14,230 nt of DNA from Sphingobacterium sp. (GCA_030146225.1 JASLCA010000165.1:1-14230); one strand, 5' to 3'; positions 1 to 8,506 are shown, counted from the stretch's first letter. The notes: generated by a model not told the origin, from the letters alone. A program made the numbers and translations.

Positions 1-47
1 TGCGGAAAACCAACACTTAAGTCAAGAAATTCCTGATAGCTCTGCAT
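1..47 (-). CDS. N-terminus of a probable arginine decarboxylase (partial)
   Basis: Reading leftward from an ATG at 47-45, the frame stays open to the window edge and gives MQSYQEFLDLSVGFP, followed by a Gln or His codon. This looks like the start of the biosynthetic (PLP-dependent) arginine decarboxylases of Bacteroidota, which begin with a short helix leading into a FPQE-type motif. That enzyme converts arginine to agmatine for polyamine synthesis in the cytoplasm. The match is from memory over only 15 residues, so the family call is tentative. A plausible TATCTTTG promoter box lies 17 bases upstream of the ATG. The gene diverges from argS with 109 bases between the start codons, so two arginine-consuming enzymes would face each other across one control region. 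Confidence 0.4.
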   Translation of the reverse strand, partial: MQSYQEFLDLSVGFP

Positions 48-63
48 TTTTTATTATTTTTGG

Positions 64-93
64 CAAAGATATACTTTCACAATGAATACTTAA
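64..93 (-). promoter_or_regulatory. Candidate Bacteroidota-type promoter for the leftward gene
   Basis: On the minus strand TATCTTTG (plus-strand 71-64) fits the Bacteroidota -7 consensus TAnnTTTG exactly. A TTAAG at plus-strand 93-89, 17 bases upstream, is an imperfect -33 element (TTG expected). Transcription would begin about 10 bases before the ATG at 47. The same spacer must hold the argS promoter; the best plus-strand box is a weaker TAATTTTA at 107-114 without a clear -33 element. Confidence 0.35.
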
Positions 94-134
94 CTATAAA
101 TTTATTTAATTTTAATATTCATTATCAGGAAGTT

Positions 135-164
135 ATGAAAATTACGAAACTATTACATGGCTAA
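135..164 (+). other. Possible 9-codon leader ORF overlapping the argS start
   Basis: An ATG at 135 opens a tiny frame, MKITKLLHG, ending at TAA 162-164, just past the argS ATG at 157 and in a different frame. The purine-rich AGGAAG at 127-132 is the only Shine-Dalgarno-like stretch in the region and lies nearer this ATG (2 bases) than argS (24 bases). Ribosomes ending here could re-initiate on argS. The peptide has no arginine codons, so classical arginine attenuation is not suggested. It may be chance: a nine-codon frame is common in AT-rich DNA and the 2-base spacing is shorter than ideal. Confidence 0.2.
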
Positions 165-1941
165 TTCTATTCAACAAAGATTGATCGAGCAAGCAGCTCA
201 TGCTGTAAAAGCACTTTATCAAGCGGAAATCCCGTTGTCACAGCTTTCTTTACAAGAAACGCGCAAGGAGTTCGATGGGCAAATTACGCTCGTTACTTTT
301 GCGATTACCCGCTTCTCTAAAAAGTCGCCTGAAGATACCGGTACGGACATCGGTAACTACTTGAAAGCGAATATCTCCGAGATTGTCGACTTCAATGTTA
401 TCAAAGGCTTTTTGAATATCAGTTTAGCCGATAATTATTGGATAGACCAGGTTGATCAGGTAATGGTTGTAAAAGACTATGGAAAGCACCCTTCCAATGG
501 CAAACGGCTAATGGTGGAGTACAGCTCCCCAAATACCAACAAACCCCTGCATTTAGGGCATGTGCGCAACAATCTCTTAGGTTATTCAGTCGCCGAAATT
601 TTAAAGGCTTCTGGATATGATGTAGTGAAGGCTAACTTGGTGAATGATAGAGGGATTCATATCTGTAAATCCATGTTAGCATGGCAGCAGTTTGGAGCAG
701 GTGAAACCCCCGAATCCTCTGGACTAAAGGGAGATCACCTTGTCGGAAAATATTATGTCATTTTTGACAAGGAATACAAGAAAGAAATCGAAGCGCTGAA
801 ACTTGCAGGGCAGACAGAAGAAGAGGCAAAGAAAAACGCCCCTTTAATGAAGCAGGCACAGCAGATGTTGCAGAAGTGGGAAGCAGGGGATTCAGAAGTT
901 AAAAACCTATGGAAAACCATGAACTCATGGGTGTATGCAGGCTTTGAGCAAACTTACAAGCAGATGGGCGTGGATTTCGACAAGTTTTACTATGAGTCAG
1001 ACACCTACCTACTGGGCAAGGATATTATTCAAGAGGGCTTAGAAAGCGGCGTATTCTTTAAGAAAGAAGACAACTCCGTATGGATAGACTTAACAGCCGA
1101 AGGCTTAGATGAGAAGTTGGTGCTGCGTGGAGATGGTACTTCAGTATATATTACCCAAGATTTAGGCACAGCCCAATTGAAGTACGATGAGTTCCAAGTA
1201 GAAGGTTCTATCTATGTGGTGGGCAATGAGCAAGACTATCACTTCAAAGTGTTGTTCGCCATCTTGAAAAAACTAGGTAAGACCTGGGCAACAGGATTGT
1301 TCCACCTATCCTATGGCATGGTAGACTTGCCATCGGGTAAGATGAAATCCCGTGAAGGAACTGTAGTTGATGCCGATGATTTAATGCGCGAGATGCTCGA
1401 AACAGCACAGGCACGCACCGAGGAACTTGGCAAGACCGAAGGCCTAGAAGAAGAAGAAAAGGCTATCCTGTATGAAACAATCGGGATGGGCGCATTAAAA
1501 TACTTCCTGCTAAAGGTGGACCCTAAGAAGCGACTGCTATTTGATCCAAATGAGTCTGTAGACTTCCAAGGACATACTGGGCCCTTTATCCAATATACCT
1601 ACGCCCGTATCAAATCCGTATTGCGTAAAGCCGCTTACGAGGAGACAGGAGCGAAGTCCGAGGTCAGCAGTATTTCTAGCTATGAGCGGGATTTAATCCA
1701 GATCATGGGCAATTTCCCAAGCATTATTGAGCTAGCTGCTCGCGAATTTTCACCGGCCCAAGTAGCCAACTATGTATACGAGCTCGCAAAGGTTTACAAC
1801 AAGTTCTACCACGAAGAGAATATCTTAAAGGCAGAAGACCCGCTCGTAAAAAACTTCCGCCTACAGCTATCCGCTATCGCAGGAAGAGTAATCGCAGAAA
1901 GTATGCGTTTATTAGGTATACAGGTTCCAGAACGCATGTAA
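157..1941 (+). CDS. argS: Arginyl-tRNA synthetase
   Basis: Cytoplasmic class I aminoacyl-tRNA synthetase that charges tRNA-Arg with arginine using ATP. The 594-residue product has the usual family length and order: an N-terminal Add1-type tRNA-binding domain (about 1-85), the Rossmann catalytic domain with the HIGH signature as HLGH at 132-135 following SSPNTNKP, the second signature as KMKSREG at 395-401, and a C-terminal helical anticodon-binding (DALR) domain ending in the family-typical LLGIQVPERM. The ATG at 157 is chosen because it gives the normal N-terminus; an out-of-frame ATG lies 22 bases upstream. It is followed after one base by an oxidoreductase gene, so argS probably leads a three-gene transcript. 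No frameshift or missing motif was seen. Confidence 0.97.
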   Translation: MANSIQQRLIEQAAHAVKALYQAEIPLSQLSLQETRKEFDGQITLVTFAITRFSKKSPEDTGTDIGNYLKANISEIVDFNVIKGFLNISLADNYWIDQVDQVMVVKDYGKHPSNGKRLMVEYSSPNTNKPLHLGHVRNNLLGYSVAEILKASGYDVVKANLVNDRGIHICKSMLAWQQFGAGETPESSGLKGDHLVGKYYVIFDKEYKKEIEALKLAGQTEEEAKKNAPLMKQAQQMLQKWEAGDSEVKNLWKTMNSWVYAGFEQTYKQMGVDFDKFYYESDTYLLGKDIIQEGLESGVFFKKEDNSVWIDLTAEGLDEKLVLRGDGTSVYITQDLGTAQLKYDEFQVEGSIYVVGNEQDYHFKVLFAILKKLGKTWATGLFHLSYGMVDLPSGKMKSREGTVVDADDLMREMLETAQARTEELGKTEGLEEEEKAILYETIGMGALKYFLLKVDPKKRLLFDPNESVDFQGHTGPFIQYTYARIKSVLRKAAYEETGAKSEVSSISSYERDLIQIMGNFPSIIELAAREFSPAQVANYVYELAKVYNKFYHEENILKAEDPLVKNFRLQLSAIAGRVIAESMRLLGIQVPERM

Positions 1942-1942
1942 T

Positions 1943-3019
1943 ATGAGAAAGTATAAGATTGGTTTAATAGGCTTCTCCATAGGTGGCCAAGTATTTCATG
2001 CGCCATATATCGCAGGAAATCCCGCCTTGGAATTATATAAAGTTACCGCCCGCAAGGCAGATCAGCAGGCGCTTTTGGCAAGTACCTATCCCCAAGCGAC
2101 AGCTGTGCTGAGTGCAGATGATATCATCAATGATCCCTTGGTAGATATAGTAGTTATTGCCACCTCCAATGATGTGCACCTTTCCTTGGCCAAGCAGGCT
2201 TTGGAAGCAGGCAAGCATGTTGTGGTTGAAAAGCCCTTTACCAATACCACAGCAGAAGCCGATCAGCTTATTGCGCTAGCAGCAGCGAAAGAGCTTGTCC
2301 TAACCGTACATCACAATGCCCGCTTTCACTCAGACTATAAGACCGTAAAAAAGCTTATAGCAGGCGGTAGGCTAGGGCCAGTAGTCAACTATCAGGCACG
2401 CTTCGATCGCTTCCGCAACTTCTTGCGGGAGGGAGCTTGGCGAGAAGCTGACCTACCAGGCTCAGGCATTCATTTTGACTTAGGGGCACACCTTATCGAT
2501 CAGGCCTTACAGCTATTTGGAGCCCCAAGGGCAGTCTTTGCAGACTTACGTAAGCTACGAGAAGGGGCACAAGCAGTGGATGACTTTGAGATTATTTTGA
2601 GTTATCCCGAGCTAAAAGTATCCTTGTTTGGGCAGATGCTTGCCAAGGAGCCAACGCCCCGTTTTGCGATCTATGGCTGGAATGGTTCATTCGTTAAGAT
2701 TGGCAATGATCCCCAAGAGACACAATTACGCGCAGGCGTATTGCCACATACCGTAGCGGACTGGGGCAAAGAAGATCCGCAGATTCAAGGCACGCTAAGC
2801 CTCCTAGAAAATGGACTTGATGTACAAGAAAAGGTAATAAGTGAGCTAGGTACAGGTGCCGATTTCTACCAAAATCTGGTAGCGGTTCTAAATGGCGAAG
2901 CCGAGATAACGGTCAAGCCAAGCCAAGCAAGAGATGTTATTCGCATCTTAGAAGCAGCCGAAGAGTCGCATAGAGAGCAGCGTGTAATATCCCTAGAAGG
3001 TCAATTGATCGGGTATTAA
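1943..3019 (+). CDS. Gfo/Idh/MocA family oxidoreductase, YdgJ/IolW-like
   Basis: NAD(P)-dependent dehydrogenase of 358 residues. The N-terminal Rossmann fold starts with GLIGFSIGG (7-15) followed by FHAP, and EKPFT at 96-100 carries the conserved lysine (K97). The C-terminal alpha/beta domain has the FDRFR segment and D179-x3-H183 within GSGIHFDLGAHLIDQA, where the conserved catalytic histidine is expected. The FHAP, FDRFR and GSGI...DLGAHLIDQ segments match E. coli YdgJ and Bacillus IolW (scyllo-inositol dehydrogenase) closely, so a polyol or sugar-like substrate is likely, but this cannot be read from the sequence. It has no signal peptide and is probably cytoplasmic. The start lies one base after the argS stop and the stop (TAATG) shares a base with the next start, which implies translational coupling. 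Confidence 0.9.
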   Translation: MRKYKIGLIGFSIGGQVFHAPYIAGNPALELYKVTARKADQQALLASTYPQATAVLSADDIINDPLVDIVVIATSNDVHLSLAKQALEAGKHVVVEKPFTNTTAEADQLIALAAAKELVLTVHHNARFHSDYKTVKKLIAGGRLGPVVNYQARFDRFRNFLREGAWREADLPGSGIHFDLGAHLIDQALQLFGAPRAVFADLRKLREGAQAVDDFEIILSYPELKVSLFGQMLAKEPTPRFAIYGWNGSFVKIGNDPQETQLRAGVLPHTVADWGKEDPQIQGTLSLLENGLDVQEKVISELGTGADFYQNLVAVLNGEAEITVKPSQARDVIRILEAAEESHREQRVISLEGQLIGY

Positions 3020-4212
3020 TGGGCTATGATGCAGTAATTATAGGCGCAGGCGCTTGTGGACTTATGTGTGCCGCACAAGCAGGCCTGTTGGGTAAGAAGA
3101 CCCTGATTTTGGAGCGAAATGACAAGCCAGGAGCTAAGATATTAATATCAGGAGGAGGCCGTTGCAACTTTACCAATCTACATACCACAATTGGAAATTT
3201 TGTATCGGCCAATCCAAATTTTCTACATAGTGCATTTGCACAATGGACAGTAGACGATACGCAACAGTTTTTTCAAAACTTTGGGGGGATTCGGGGCGAA
3301 GAGAAGACATTAGGTCAGCTCTTTCCCACGACCAACAAAGCAAAGGACATCGTAGGCGTCTTTACCAAGCTGCTCGCCGAAACAGGGCAGGAGCTATGGC
3401 TAAATAGCCTAGTAACTGCCGTAACGCAGGATGAGCAAGGCTATCTGATCCAGTTTGAAAAGGACGGGAAGCAGCACCATTTGCATACCCCAAAGGTGGT
3501 GTTTGCCTCAGGCGGATTGCCAGTAGCAAAGCTGGGAGCTTCTGACTTTGCCCTGCGTGTAGCGCGTAAATATGATTTAGCTATCGTGCCCACGGCAGCC
3601 GCCTTGGTACCCTTAACCATAACGGGCAAAGAAGCAGACTGGTATGCCTCCCTCGCTGGAAACTCCGTCTTTGCACGGGTTTCAACCGATGAAATTACCT
3701 TTGAGGAGAATATCCTATTTACTCATTGGGGCTTAAGTGGACCCGCAATCTTGCAGATATCTTCTTATTGGCGAGCTGGGCAGGCACTTACTATTGATTT
3801 ATTACCCAACAACTCCTTTGATCAATTGATCAAGCAAGAGCGGGAGCAGGGCGGCAGACGCATGATAGGGCAGCTCTTAAATGATTTCTTTACCAAGAAG
3901 ATGGTAGAGGCCTTGGGCAAGTTCCTGCCACTACAGGTGAAAGTAGCCTCCCTGAGCAAGGCAGATGCCAAGTTGATCAATAGCACCATCCATCAGTTTA
4001 AAGTCAAGCCTGCGGGCGATAAAGGCTATGACAAGGCAGAGGTGATGCGTGGAGGAGTCTCTACAGAAGAGTTAAAGCCAAGCAGCTTGGAGTCCAAGCG
4101 CATGCCTGGGATGTACTTTGGGGGGGAGGCCGTAGATGTCACTGGATGGCTAGGAGGCTACAACTTTCAATGGGCATGGGCAGCCGGCTACCTCATTGCA
4201 CAAGATATTTAA
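3019..4212 (+). CDS. HI0933-like (BaiN/RdsA-type) FAD-dependent oxidoreductase
   Basis: Predicted cytoplasmic flavoprotein of 397 residues, full length for the HI0933-like family. The N-terminal dinucleotide-binding motif is GAGACG at 9-14, the family signature KILISGGGRCNFTN is at 40-53, and the C-terminal FAD-contacting segment (about 362-397) contains YFGGEAVDVTGWLGGYN. Members are annotated as NAD(P)/FAD-dependent oxidoreductases; BaiN from a gut Clostridium has been linked to bile-acid dehydroxylation, but most homologues have no known substrate and that role should not be transferred here. The start overlaps the preceding stop (TAATG), so it is the third gene of the argS unit. A perfect 11-bp hairpin lies 16 bases past the stop. 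Confidence 0.9.
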   Translation: MGYDAVIIGAGACGLMCAAQAGLLGKKTLILERNDKPGAKILISGGGRCNFTNLHTTIGNFVSANPNFLHSAFAQWTVDDTQQFFQNFGGIRGEEKTLGQLFPTTNKAKDIVGVFTKLLAETGQELWLNSLVTAVTQDEQGYLIQFEKDGKQHHLHTPKVVFASGGLPVAKLGASDFALRVARKYDLAIVPTAAALVPLTITGKEADWYASLAGNSVFARVSTDEITFEENILFTHWGLSGPAILQISSYWRAGQALTIDLLPNNSFDQLIKQEREQGGRRMIGQLLNDFFTKKMVEALGKFLPLQVKVASLSKADAKLINSTIHQFKVKPAGDKGYDKAEVMRGGVSTEELKPSSLESKRMPGMYFGGEAVDVTGWLGGYNFQWAWAAGYLIAQDI

Positions 4213-4228
4213 AATGATTTAGCAAAAT

Positions 4229-4262
4229 CTTACGCAAACGATGTACTACCAGTTTGCGTAAG
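4229..4262 (+). terminator. Perfect 11-bp hairpin after the argS unit
   Basis: CTTACGCAAAC (4229-4239) and GTTTGCGTAAG (4252-4262) pair perfectly around a 12-base loop, 16 bases after the flavoprotein stop. No run of T follows directly (GTATTTG), so it is not a textbook intrinsic terminator. It may act as a terminator, an mRNA 3'-end stabiliser, or an operator for the M60 gene that starts 117 bases further on. The rest of the 4213-4379 spacer is AT-rich, with no clear promoter; TATTCTTG near 4320 is the closest -7-like match. Confidence 0.55.
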
Positions 4263-4379
4263 GTATTTGTGATCTCCCACCTTTTTATTTCAGGAATGTT
4301 ACATTCGCGCTACTCAGGATTATTCTTGTTTAGGTTAGTTTAGGGCTTAATAATTAATTAAACCGTTCAACAAACCACT

Positions 4380-5996
4380 ATGAATAAGAAGTTATTGTAT
4401 AGCTTTCTACTCGCAGCAGCCAGCATGCAGGGCATTCAAAGCATACATGCACAAACTGCAAAAGAGCTCTCCAACATCTATCAAGATTTAAACCTTTTTG
4501 CAGATCCTATGGCCACTCAACTTCAAAAAGGAGTGACCCTAACTAAGATCAGCAAGATAAAAGATCCCCAGCTAAAAGAAGTCGCGCAACAACTCCTACA
4601 AAATAAATACAGCAGCGAATACCGCTTAGCCAATTATGAGGCCCTACTTTCGCCTTCGGTTTTAGGACAACAGCTGGCCATTGGAGATGGCTATAGCAAG
4701 TACGAAAATATAACAGGCGTTTACTTGCCAATAGGAAAGCAGCTTATTCTCGTAGATCATATTCCAGCAGGACAAGCGGTAAATCTCGTTGTCCCCAACT
4801 GGGAGCGTCGAGCACCAGAAGGCTTAGCAGACCCCACCAAAGATCCAAATGGCTGGGGATTGCATAAGCAAGTATTTACCCTACGTAATGGCGTAAATCT
4901 TGTTGATATACAGCATTACGGCGGCTTAGCCTATGTGGATTACTTTGTAGAAGATCAAGATGGACAAGCACCCGTTACGGTACATTTTGTAGGGGCAGCC
5001 GTAAATGGTTACTTTGACAATGCAAAGCATAACAATGCCGATTGGGATCGCTTGTTGGAGAATAGCGTCTACCCAGTATTGGATGCTAAGGGCGCCCATA
5101 TACAGATTGCCTATCCAAAAGAAGCCCTCAAAAAATATGCAGCCGGAAGAGGCCATGACCTAATCAACAATTACGATTCCTTAGTATACAGACAACATCG
5201 CTTAATGGGCTTGGAGAAGTACAATAAAGTACCGACCAACAAAGTCCTAGCGCGTGTCAACTACAACTATTACATGTTTAGGGATGGCGATGGAGTAGCC
5301 TATATGGGGGCTAAGCCAGGCTATGCGATGGGCATGGTTACCAACCCCGATGTGGTTATTAAAGGCGATCCCTGCTGGGGCTTCTCCCATGAAGTTGGAC
5401 ATGTACATCAGCTGAGACCCTACTTCAATTGGGGAGGCTTAGGCGAGGTGAGTAACAATCTATTCTCCCTGTATGTCACCCGCTCCTTTGGCAATAAAAC
5501 CCGAGTTTCAGATCAAAACAACTTTGTCAAGGCGAAAGCAGATATTATTGATAAAGGGATATCCTTCTTGCAAGATCCAGATGTCTTTAATCGATTGATT
5601 CCATTCTGGCAATTGCAATTGTACTTTGAAGGCCCAGGGCAGAACCCCGGATTTTATCCAGATCTATTCGAAGCATTCCGCATGCAGTCAGCAGCCGAGC
5701 AGGGCAAGCGGACAGGTCGAGGCCGTGGAGACTGGGCTTCAGATCGTCTAGCGGCGAGCAATCCCGCAGTCTATCAATTGAACTTTGTCTTAAAAGCCTG
5801 TGAAGTCAGTAAAGTGGACCTGACAGACTTCTTTGATAAATATGGCTTCTTCTATGTGGGACAATTGGAGTATGATGACTACGGGAAGTACAAGTACGAT
5901 ATGACAGCCGCAATGGTACGGGAATGCAAAGCAGCAATAGCCGCGATGGGATTAGCAAAGCCAAAGGTAGATATTACAAGCATGCGGGATTTATAA
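4380..5996 (+). CDS. Secreted M60-like (enhancin-type) zinc metallopeptidase
   Basis: Exported peptidase of 538 residues. Residues 1-24 form a signal peptide (NKK, hydrophobic core, cleavage near SIHA|QT). The segment GVYLPIGKQLILVD (113-126) resembles the N-terminal part of M60-like domains. The active site is H337-E-V-G-H341-V-H-Q344 with a third zinc ligand expected at E356 in GLGEVSNN, which fits the M60 pattern HExGHxxQ-x(n)-E. Characterised members cleave mucins and other O-glycosylated proteins or insect peritrophic mucin; the substrate here is inferred. No carbohydrate-binding module, BACON domain or sorting domain is visible, unlike many gut M60 enzymes, so this is a compact version. 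It appears to be transcribed alone, between hairpins at 4229-4262 and 6077-6111. No ribosome-binding site is evident, as is usual in this phylum. Confidence 0.88.
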   Translation: MNKKLLYSFLLAAASMQGIQSIHAQTAKELSNIYQDLNLFADPMATQLQKGVTLTKISKIKDPQLKEVAQQLLQNKYSSEYRLANYEALLSPSVLGQQLAIGDGYSKYENITGVYLPIGKQLILVDHIPAGQAVNLVVPNWERRAPEGLADPTKDPNGWGLHKQVFTLRNGVNLVDIQHYGGLAYVDYFVEDQDGQAPVTVHFVGAAVNGYFDNAKHNNADWDRLLENSVYPVLDAKGAHIQIAYPKEALKKYAAGRGHDLINNYDSLVYRQHRLMGLEKYNKVPTNKVLARVNYNYYMFRDGDGVAYMGAKPGYAMGMVTNPDVVIKGDPCWGFSHEVGHVHQLRPYFNWGGLGEVSNNLFSLYVTRSFGNKTRVSDQNNFVKAKADIIDKGISFLQDPDVFNRLIPFWQLQLYFEGPGQNPGFYPDLFEAFRMQSAAEQGKRTGRGRGDWASDRLAASNPAVYQLNFVLKACEVSKVDLTDFFDKYGFFYVGQLEYDDYGKYKYDMTAAMVRECKAAIAAMGLAKPKVDITSMRDL

Positions 5997-6076
5997 ACCT
6001 GCCAAATAGGAAGCAGATTACATCAAAACCCTATTAAAAACCCGCTATTTGATTCATTATCGTCAAGTATTTACGC

Positions 6077-6111
6077 AAAAACGTCATAATTCACACAATT
6101 ATGGCGTTTTT
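6077..6111 (+). terminator. Rho-independent-type terminator after the M60 gene
   Basis: A 15-bp stem with one G-T pair (6077-6091 with 6097-6111) encloses the 5-base loop CACAC; the 5' arm begins with five A and the 3' arm ends in five T, then ATTT. The A/T symmetry means it could work in either direction. It separates the M60 gene from the isocitrate dehydrogenase gene. The remainder of 5997-6215 is AT-rich; TATCTTTA at 6125-6132 is a possible -7 box for the dehydrogenase but has no good -33 partner. Confidence 0.8.
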
Positions 6112-6215
6112 ATTTACAAATGTTTATCTTTAAGCGAATTTTGAAATCAGGGTTAAATTGTTTTCATTATTCCTATTTTAAGCACAGAAATTTAATAATC
6201 CTTCAATAGAGAACT

Positions 6216-8429
6216 ATGTCATCTAAAATCATTTACACAAAGACAGATGAGGCGCCATTATTGGCTACTTATTCGTTTTTACCTATTGTACAAGCATTCG
6301 CGAAGACTGCGGATATCAACGTTGAATTAAGAGATATTTCATTGGCTGGACGTGTTCTTTCCAATTTTAATGCATACTTAACTGCCGAACAACAAACCCC
6401 GGATGCATTGGGAGAGTTAGGTCAATTGGCCACTACGCCAGATGCAAATATTATTAAGTTGCCGAATATTTCAGCATCTATTCCACAGTTAAAAGCTGTT
6501 ATCGTAGAGTTGCAGCAGGCAGGTTACAAGATTCCAAACTATCCAGATGCACCTGCAAATGCAGAAGAGGAAGCCATTAGAGCTAGTTATGCAAAGGTTT
6601 TAGGTTCAGCTGTGAACCCCGTATTACGTGAAGGTAACTCTGACCGTCGTGCACCGAAAGCAGTAAAGAACTATGCGAAATCCAACCCACATAGCATGGG
6701 TGCTTGGGCTGCGGACAGCAAGACCCGCGTAGCATCTATGTCCGATGGTGACTTTTATGCAACGGAAAAATCGGTAACCTTAGATCAGGATGCACAATTC
6801 AAGATTGAGTTTGTAGCTGCTGATGGTACCGTAACAGGTCTAAAAGACTTAGCCCCATTAAAAGCAGGTGAGATTATCGATTCCTCAGTAATGAGCATCA
6901 ATAAATTAAAAGCCTTTGTAGCAGATGCAATTGCGGAAGCTAAAGCAAGCGGCGTTCTGCTTTCAGCGCACTTAAAAGCAACCATGATGAAGGTCTCTGA
7001 CCCAATTATCTTTGGTGCTATCGTAGAAGTTTACTTCAAAGATGTATTTGCGAAATACGGTGAATTGTTTGCGAGCCTAGGCATTAACAAGAACAATGGA
7101 CTTGGTGAGGTTTACGCAAAAATCGCAGGCAATGCTCAAGAAGCAGAAGTAAAAGCAGCTATTGAAGCAGCTATCGTGGCTGGACCAGATCTAGCGATGG
7201 TCAATTCTGACAAGGGAATTACCAACCTACACGTACCTTCAGATGTAATCGTAGATGCTTCTATGCCAGCTATGATTCGTACTTCGGGCAAGATGTGGAA
7301 TAAAGAAGGTCAAGCACAAGATACCCTAGCGATTATACCAGACCGTTGCTATGCAGGTGTGTATACAGCTGTATTAGATGACTGTAGAGCACATGGCGCT
7401 TACGACCCTACCACAATGGGCTCTGTGCCAAACGTAGGCTTAATGGCACAAAAGGCAGAAGAGTACGGTTCGCATGATAAAACTTTCCAAGCAGCGAGCA
7501 ATGGTACAATGCGTGTTGTAGATGCAGCAGGCAAAGTGTACATGGAGCAGGCGATGGAAGCAGGCGATATCTTCCGCATGTGTCAGACCAAGGATGCGCC
7601 AATCCAAGACTGGGTGAAATTAGCTGTAAACCGTGCCCGTCTTTCGGATACGCCAGCAATCTTCTGGTTGGATGAAAACCGTGCGCATGATAGAGAGATT
7701 ATTAAGAAAGTAAATAAGTACTTGCCAAATTACGATACCACTGGTTTAGACATTCGTGTATTAGCCCCAATCGAGGCGACGAAATTCTCCGTGGAGCGTA
7801 TCCGCAAAGGTGAAGACACGATTTCCGTAACTGGAAACGTATTGCGTGACTACTTAACGGATTTATTCCCAATCTTAGAATTAGGTACTTCAGCTAAGAT
7901 GTTGTCTATCGTTCCTTTAATGAATGGGGGTGGTCTTTTCGAAACAGGTGCAGGTGGTTCGGCTCCGAAACACGTAGAACAGTTTGTAGAAGAAGGATAC
8001 CTACGTTGGGATTCATTAGGCGAGTTTTTAGCACTTCAAGCTTCGCTTGAACACCTAGCACAGACCCAAAACAATGCAAAAGCACAGGTTTTAGCAGATG
8101 CCTTAGACGAAGCAAATGCTTTGTTCTTGGCAAATGATAAATCCCCAGCACGTAAAGTAGGTCAATTAGACAACCGTGGATCACACTTCTACTTAACCTT
8201 GTACTGGGCTCAGGAATTGGCTAAGCAAACCAAGGATGCAGAACTAGCTGCGCGCTTTAAAGTGTTAGCGGATAGCTTGTCTAGCAATGAGGCTGAAATC
8301 AATGCCGAATTAATTGCTGCACAGGGTAAGCCACAAGAGATAGGTGGTTATTACTTCCCGAATGATGCATTAGCAGAAAAAGCAATGCGTCCATCACAGT
8401 TGTGGAATGACGCTATCGCTGCTTTATAA
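6216..8429 (+). CDS. icd: Monomeric NADP-dependent isocitrate dehydrogenase
   Basis: TCA-cycle enzyme that oxidatively decarboxylates isocitrate to 2-oxoglutarate with NADP and a divalent metal, in the cytoplasm. The 737-residue length is typical of the monomeric class (about 740) and excludes the 400-residue dimeric class. Substrate-site segments are visible: KLPNISAS (81-88), the S131 region with NPVLREGNSDRR (134-145), and WLDENRAHD (484-492). The protein starts MSSKIIYTKTDEAPLLATYS and ends RPSQLWNDAIAAL, as homologues do, so it is complete. Compared with neighbours it is rich in GGT, CGT and GTA codons, in keeping with high expression. It has its own 219-base upstream spacer and a strong terminator downstream, so it is probably transcribed alone; its place between secreted enzymes seems incidental. 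Confidence 0.96.
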   Translation: MSSKIIYTKTDEAPLLATYSFLPIVQAFAKTADINVELRDISLAGRVLSNFNAYLTAEQQTPDALGELGQLATTPDANIIKLPNISASIPQLKAVIVELQQAGYKIPNYPDAPANAEEEAIRASYAKVLGSAVNPVLREGNSDRRAPKAVKNYAKSNPHSMGAWAADSKTRVASMSDGDFYATEKSVTLDQDAQFKIEFVAADGTVTGLKDLAPLKAGEIIDSSVMSINKLKAFVADAIAEAKASGVLLSAHLKATMMKVSDPIIFGAIVEVYFKDVFAKYGELFASLGINKNNGLGEVYAKIAGNAQEAEVKAAIEAAIVAGPDLAMVNSDKGITNLHVPSDVIVDASMPAMIRTSGKMWNKEGQAQDTLAIIPDRCYAGVYTAVLDDCRAHGAYDPTTMGSVPNVGLMAQKAEEYGSHDKTFQAASNGTMRVVDAAGKVYMEQAMEAGDIFRMCQTKDAPIQDWVKLAVNRARLSDTPAIFWLDENRAHDREIIKKVNKYLPNYDTTGLDIRVLAPIEATKFSVERIRKGEDTISVTGNVLRDYLTDLFPILELGTSAKMLSIVPLMNGGGLFETGAGGSAPKHVEQFVEEGYLRWDSLGEFLALQASLEHLAQTQNNAKAQVLADALDEANALFLANDKSPARKVGQLDNRGSHFYLTLYWAQELAKQTKDAELAARFKVLADSLSSNEAEINAELIAAQGKPQEIGGYYFPNDALAEKAMRPSQLWNDAIAAL

Positions 8430-8448
8430 GCAAGCCGAAATAACTTTT

Positions 8449-8485
8449 AAAGGGGCTAATCGAGGTATCGATTAGCCCTTTTTTT
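8449..8485 (+). terminator. Strong intrinsic terminator after icd
   Basis: GGGCTAATCGA (8453-8463) pairs with TCGATTAGCCC (8468-8478) around the tetraloop GGTA; a G-T pair and A-T pairs extend the stem, and seven T follow (8479-8485). It starts 20 bases after the icd stop and is the clearest intrinsic terminator in the window. Confidence 0.92.
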
Positions 8486-8506
8486 ATGTTTTTTATTAAT
8501 TTGGAC

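Noticed and set aside
4230..6079. TTACGCAAA occurring on both sides of the M60 gene (4230-4238 and 6071-6079)
   Set aside because: A shared 9-mer is too short to claim flanking repeats or a mobile unit; each copy lies in or next to a different hairpin and no target duplication is seen.
7408..8184. Minus-strand frames inside icd
   Set aside because: They lie wholly inside a conserved 737-residue enzyme and show low-complexity Leu/His-rich translations typical of shadows.
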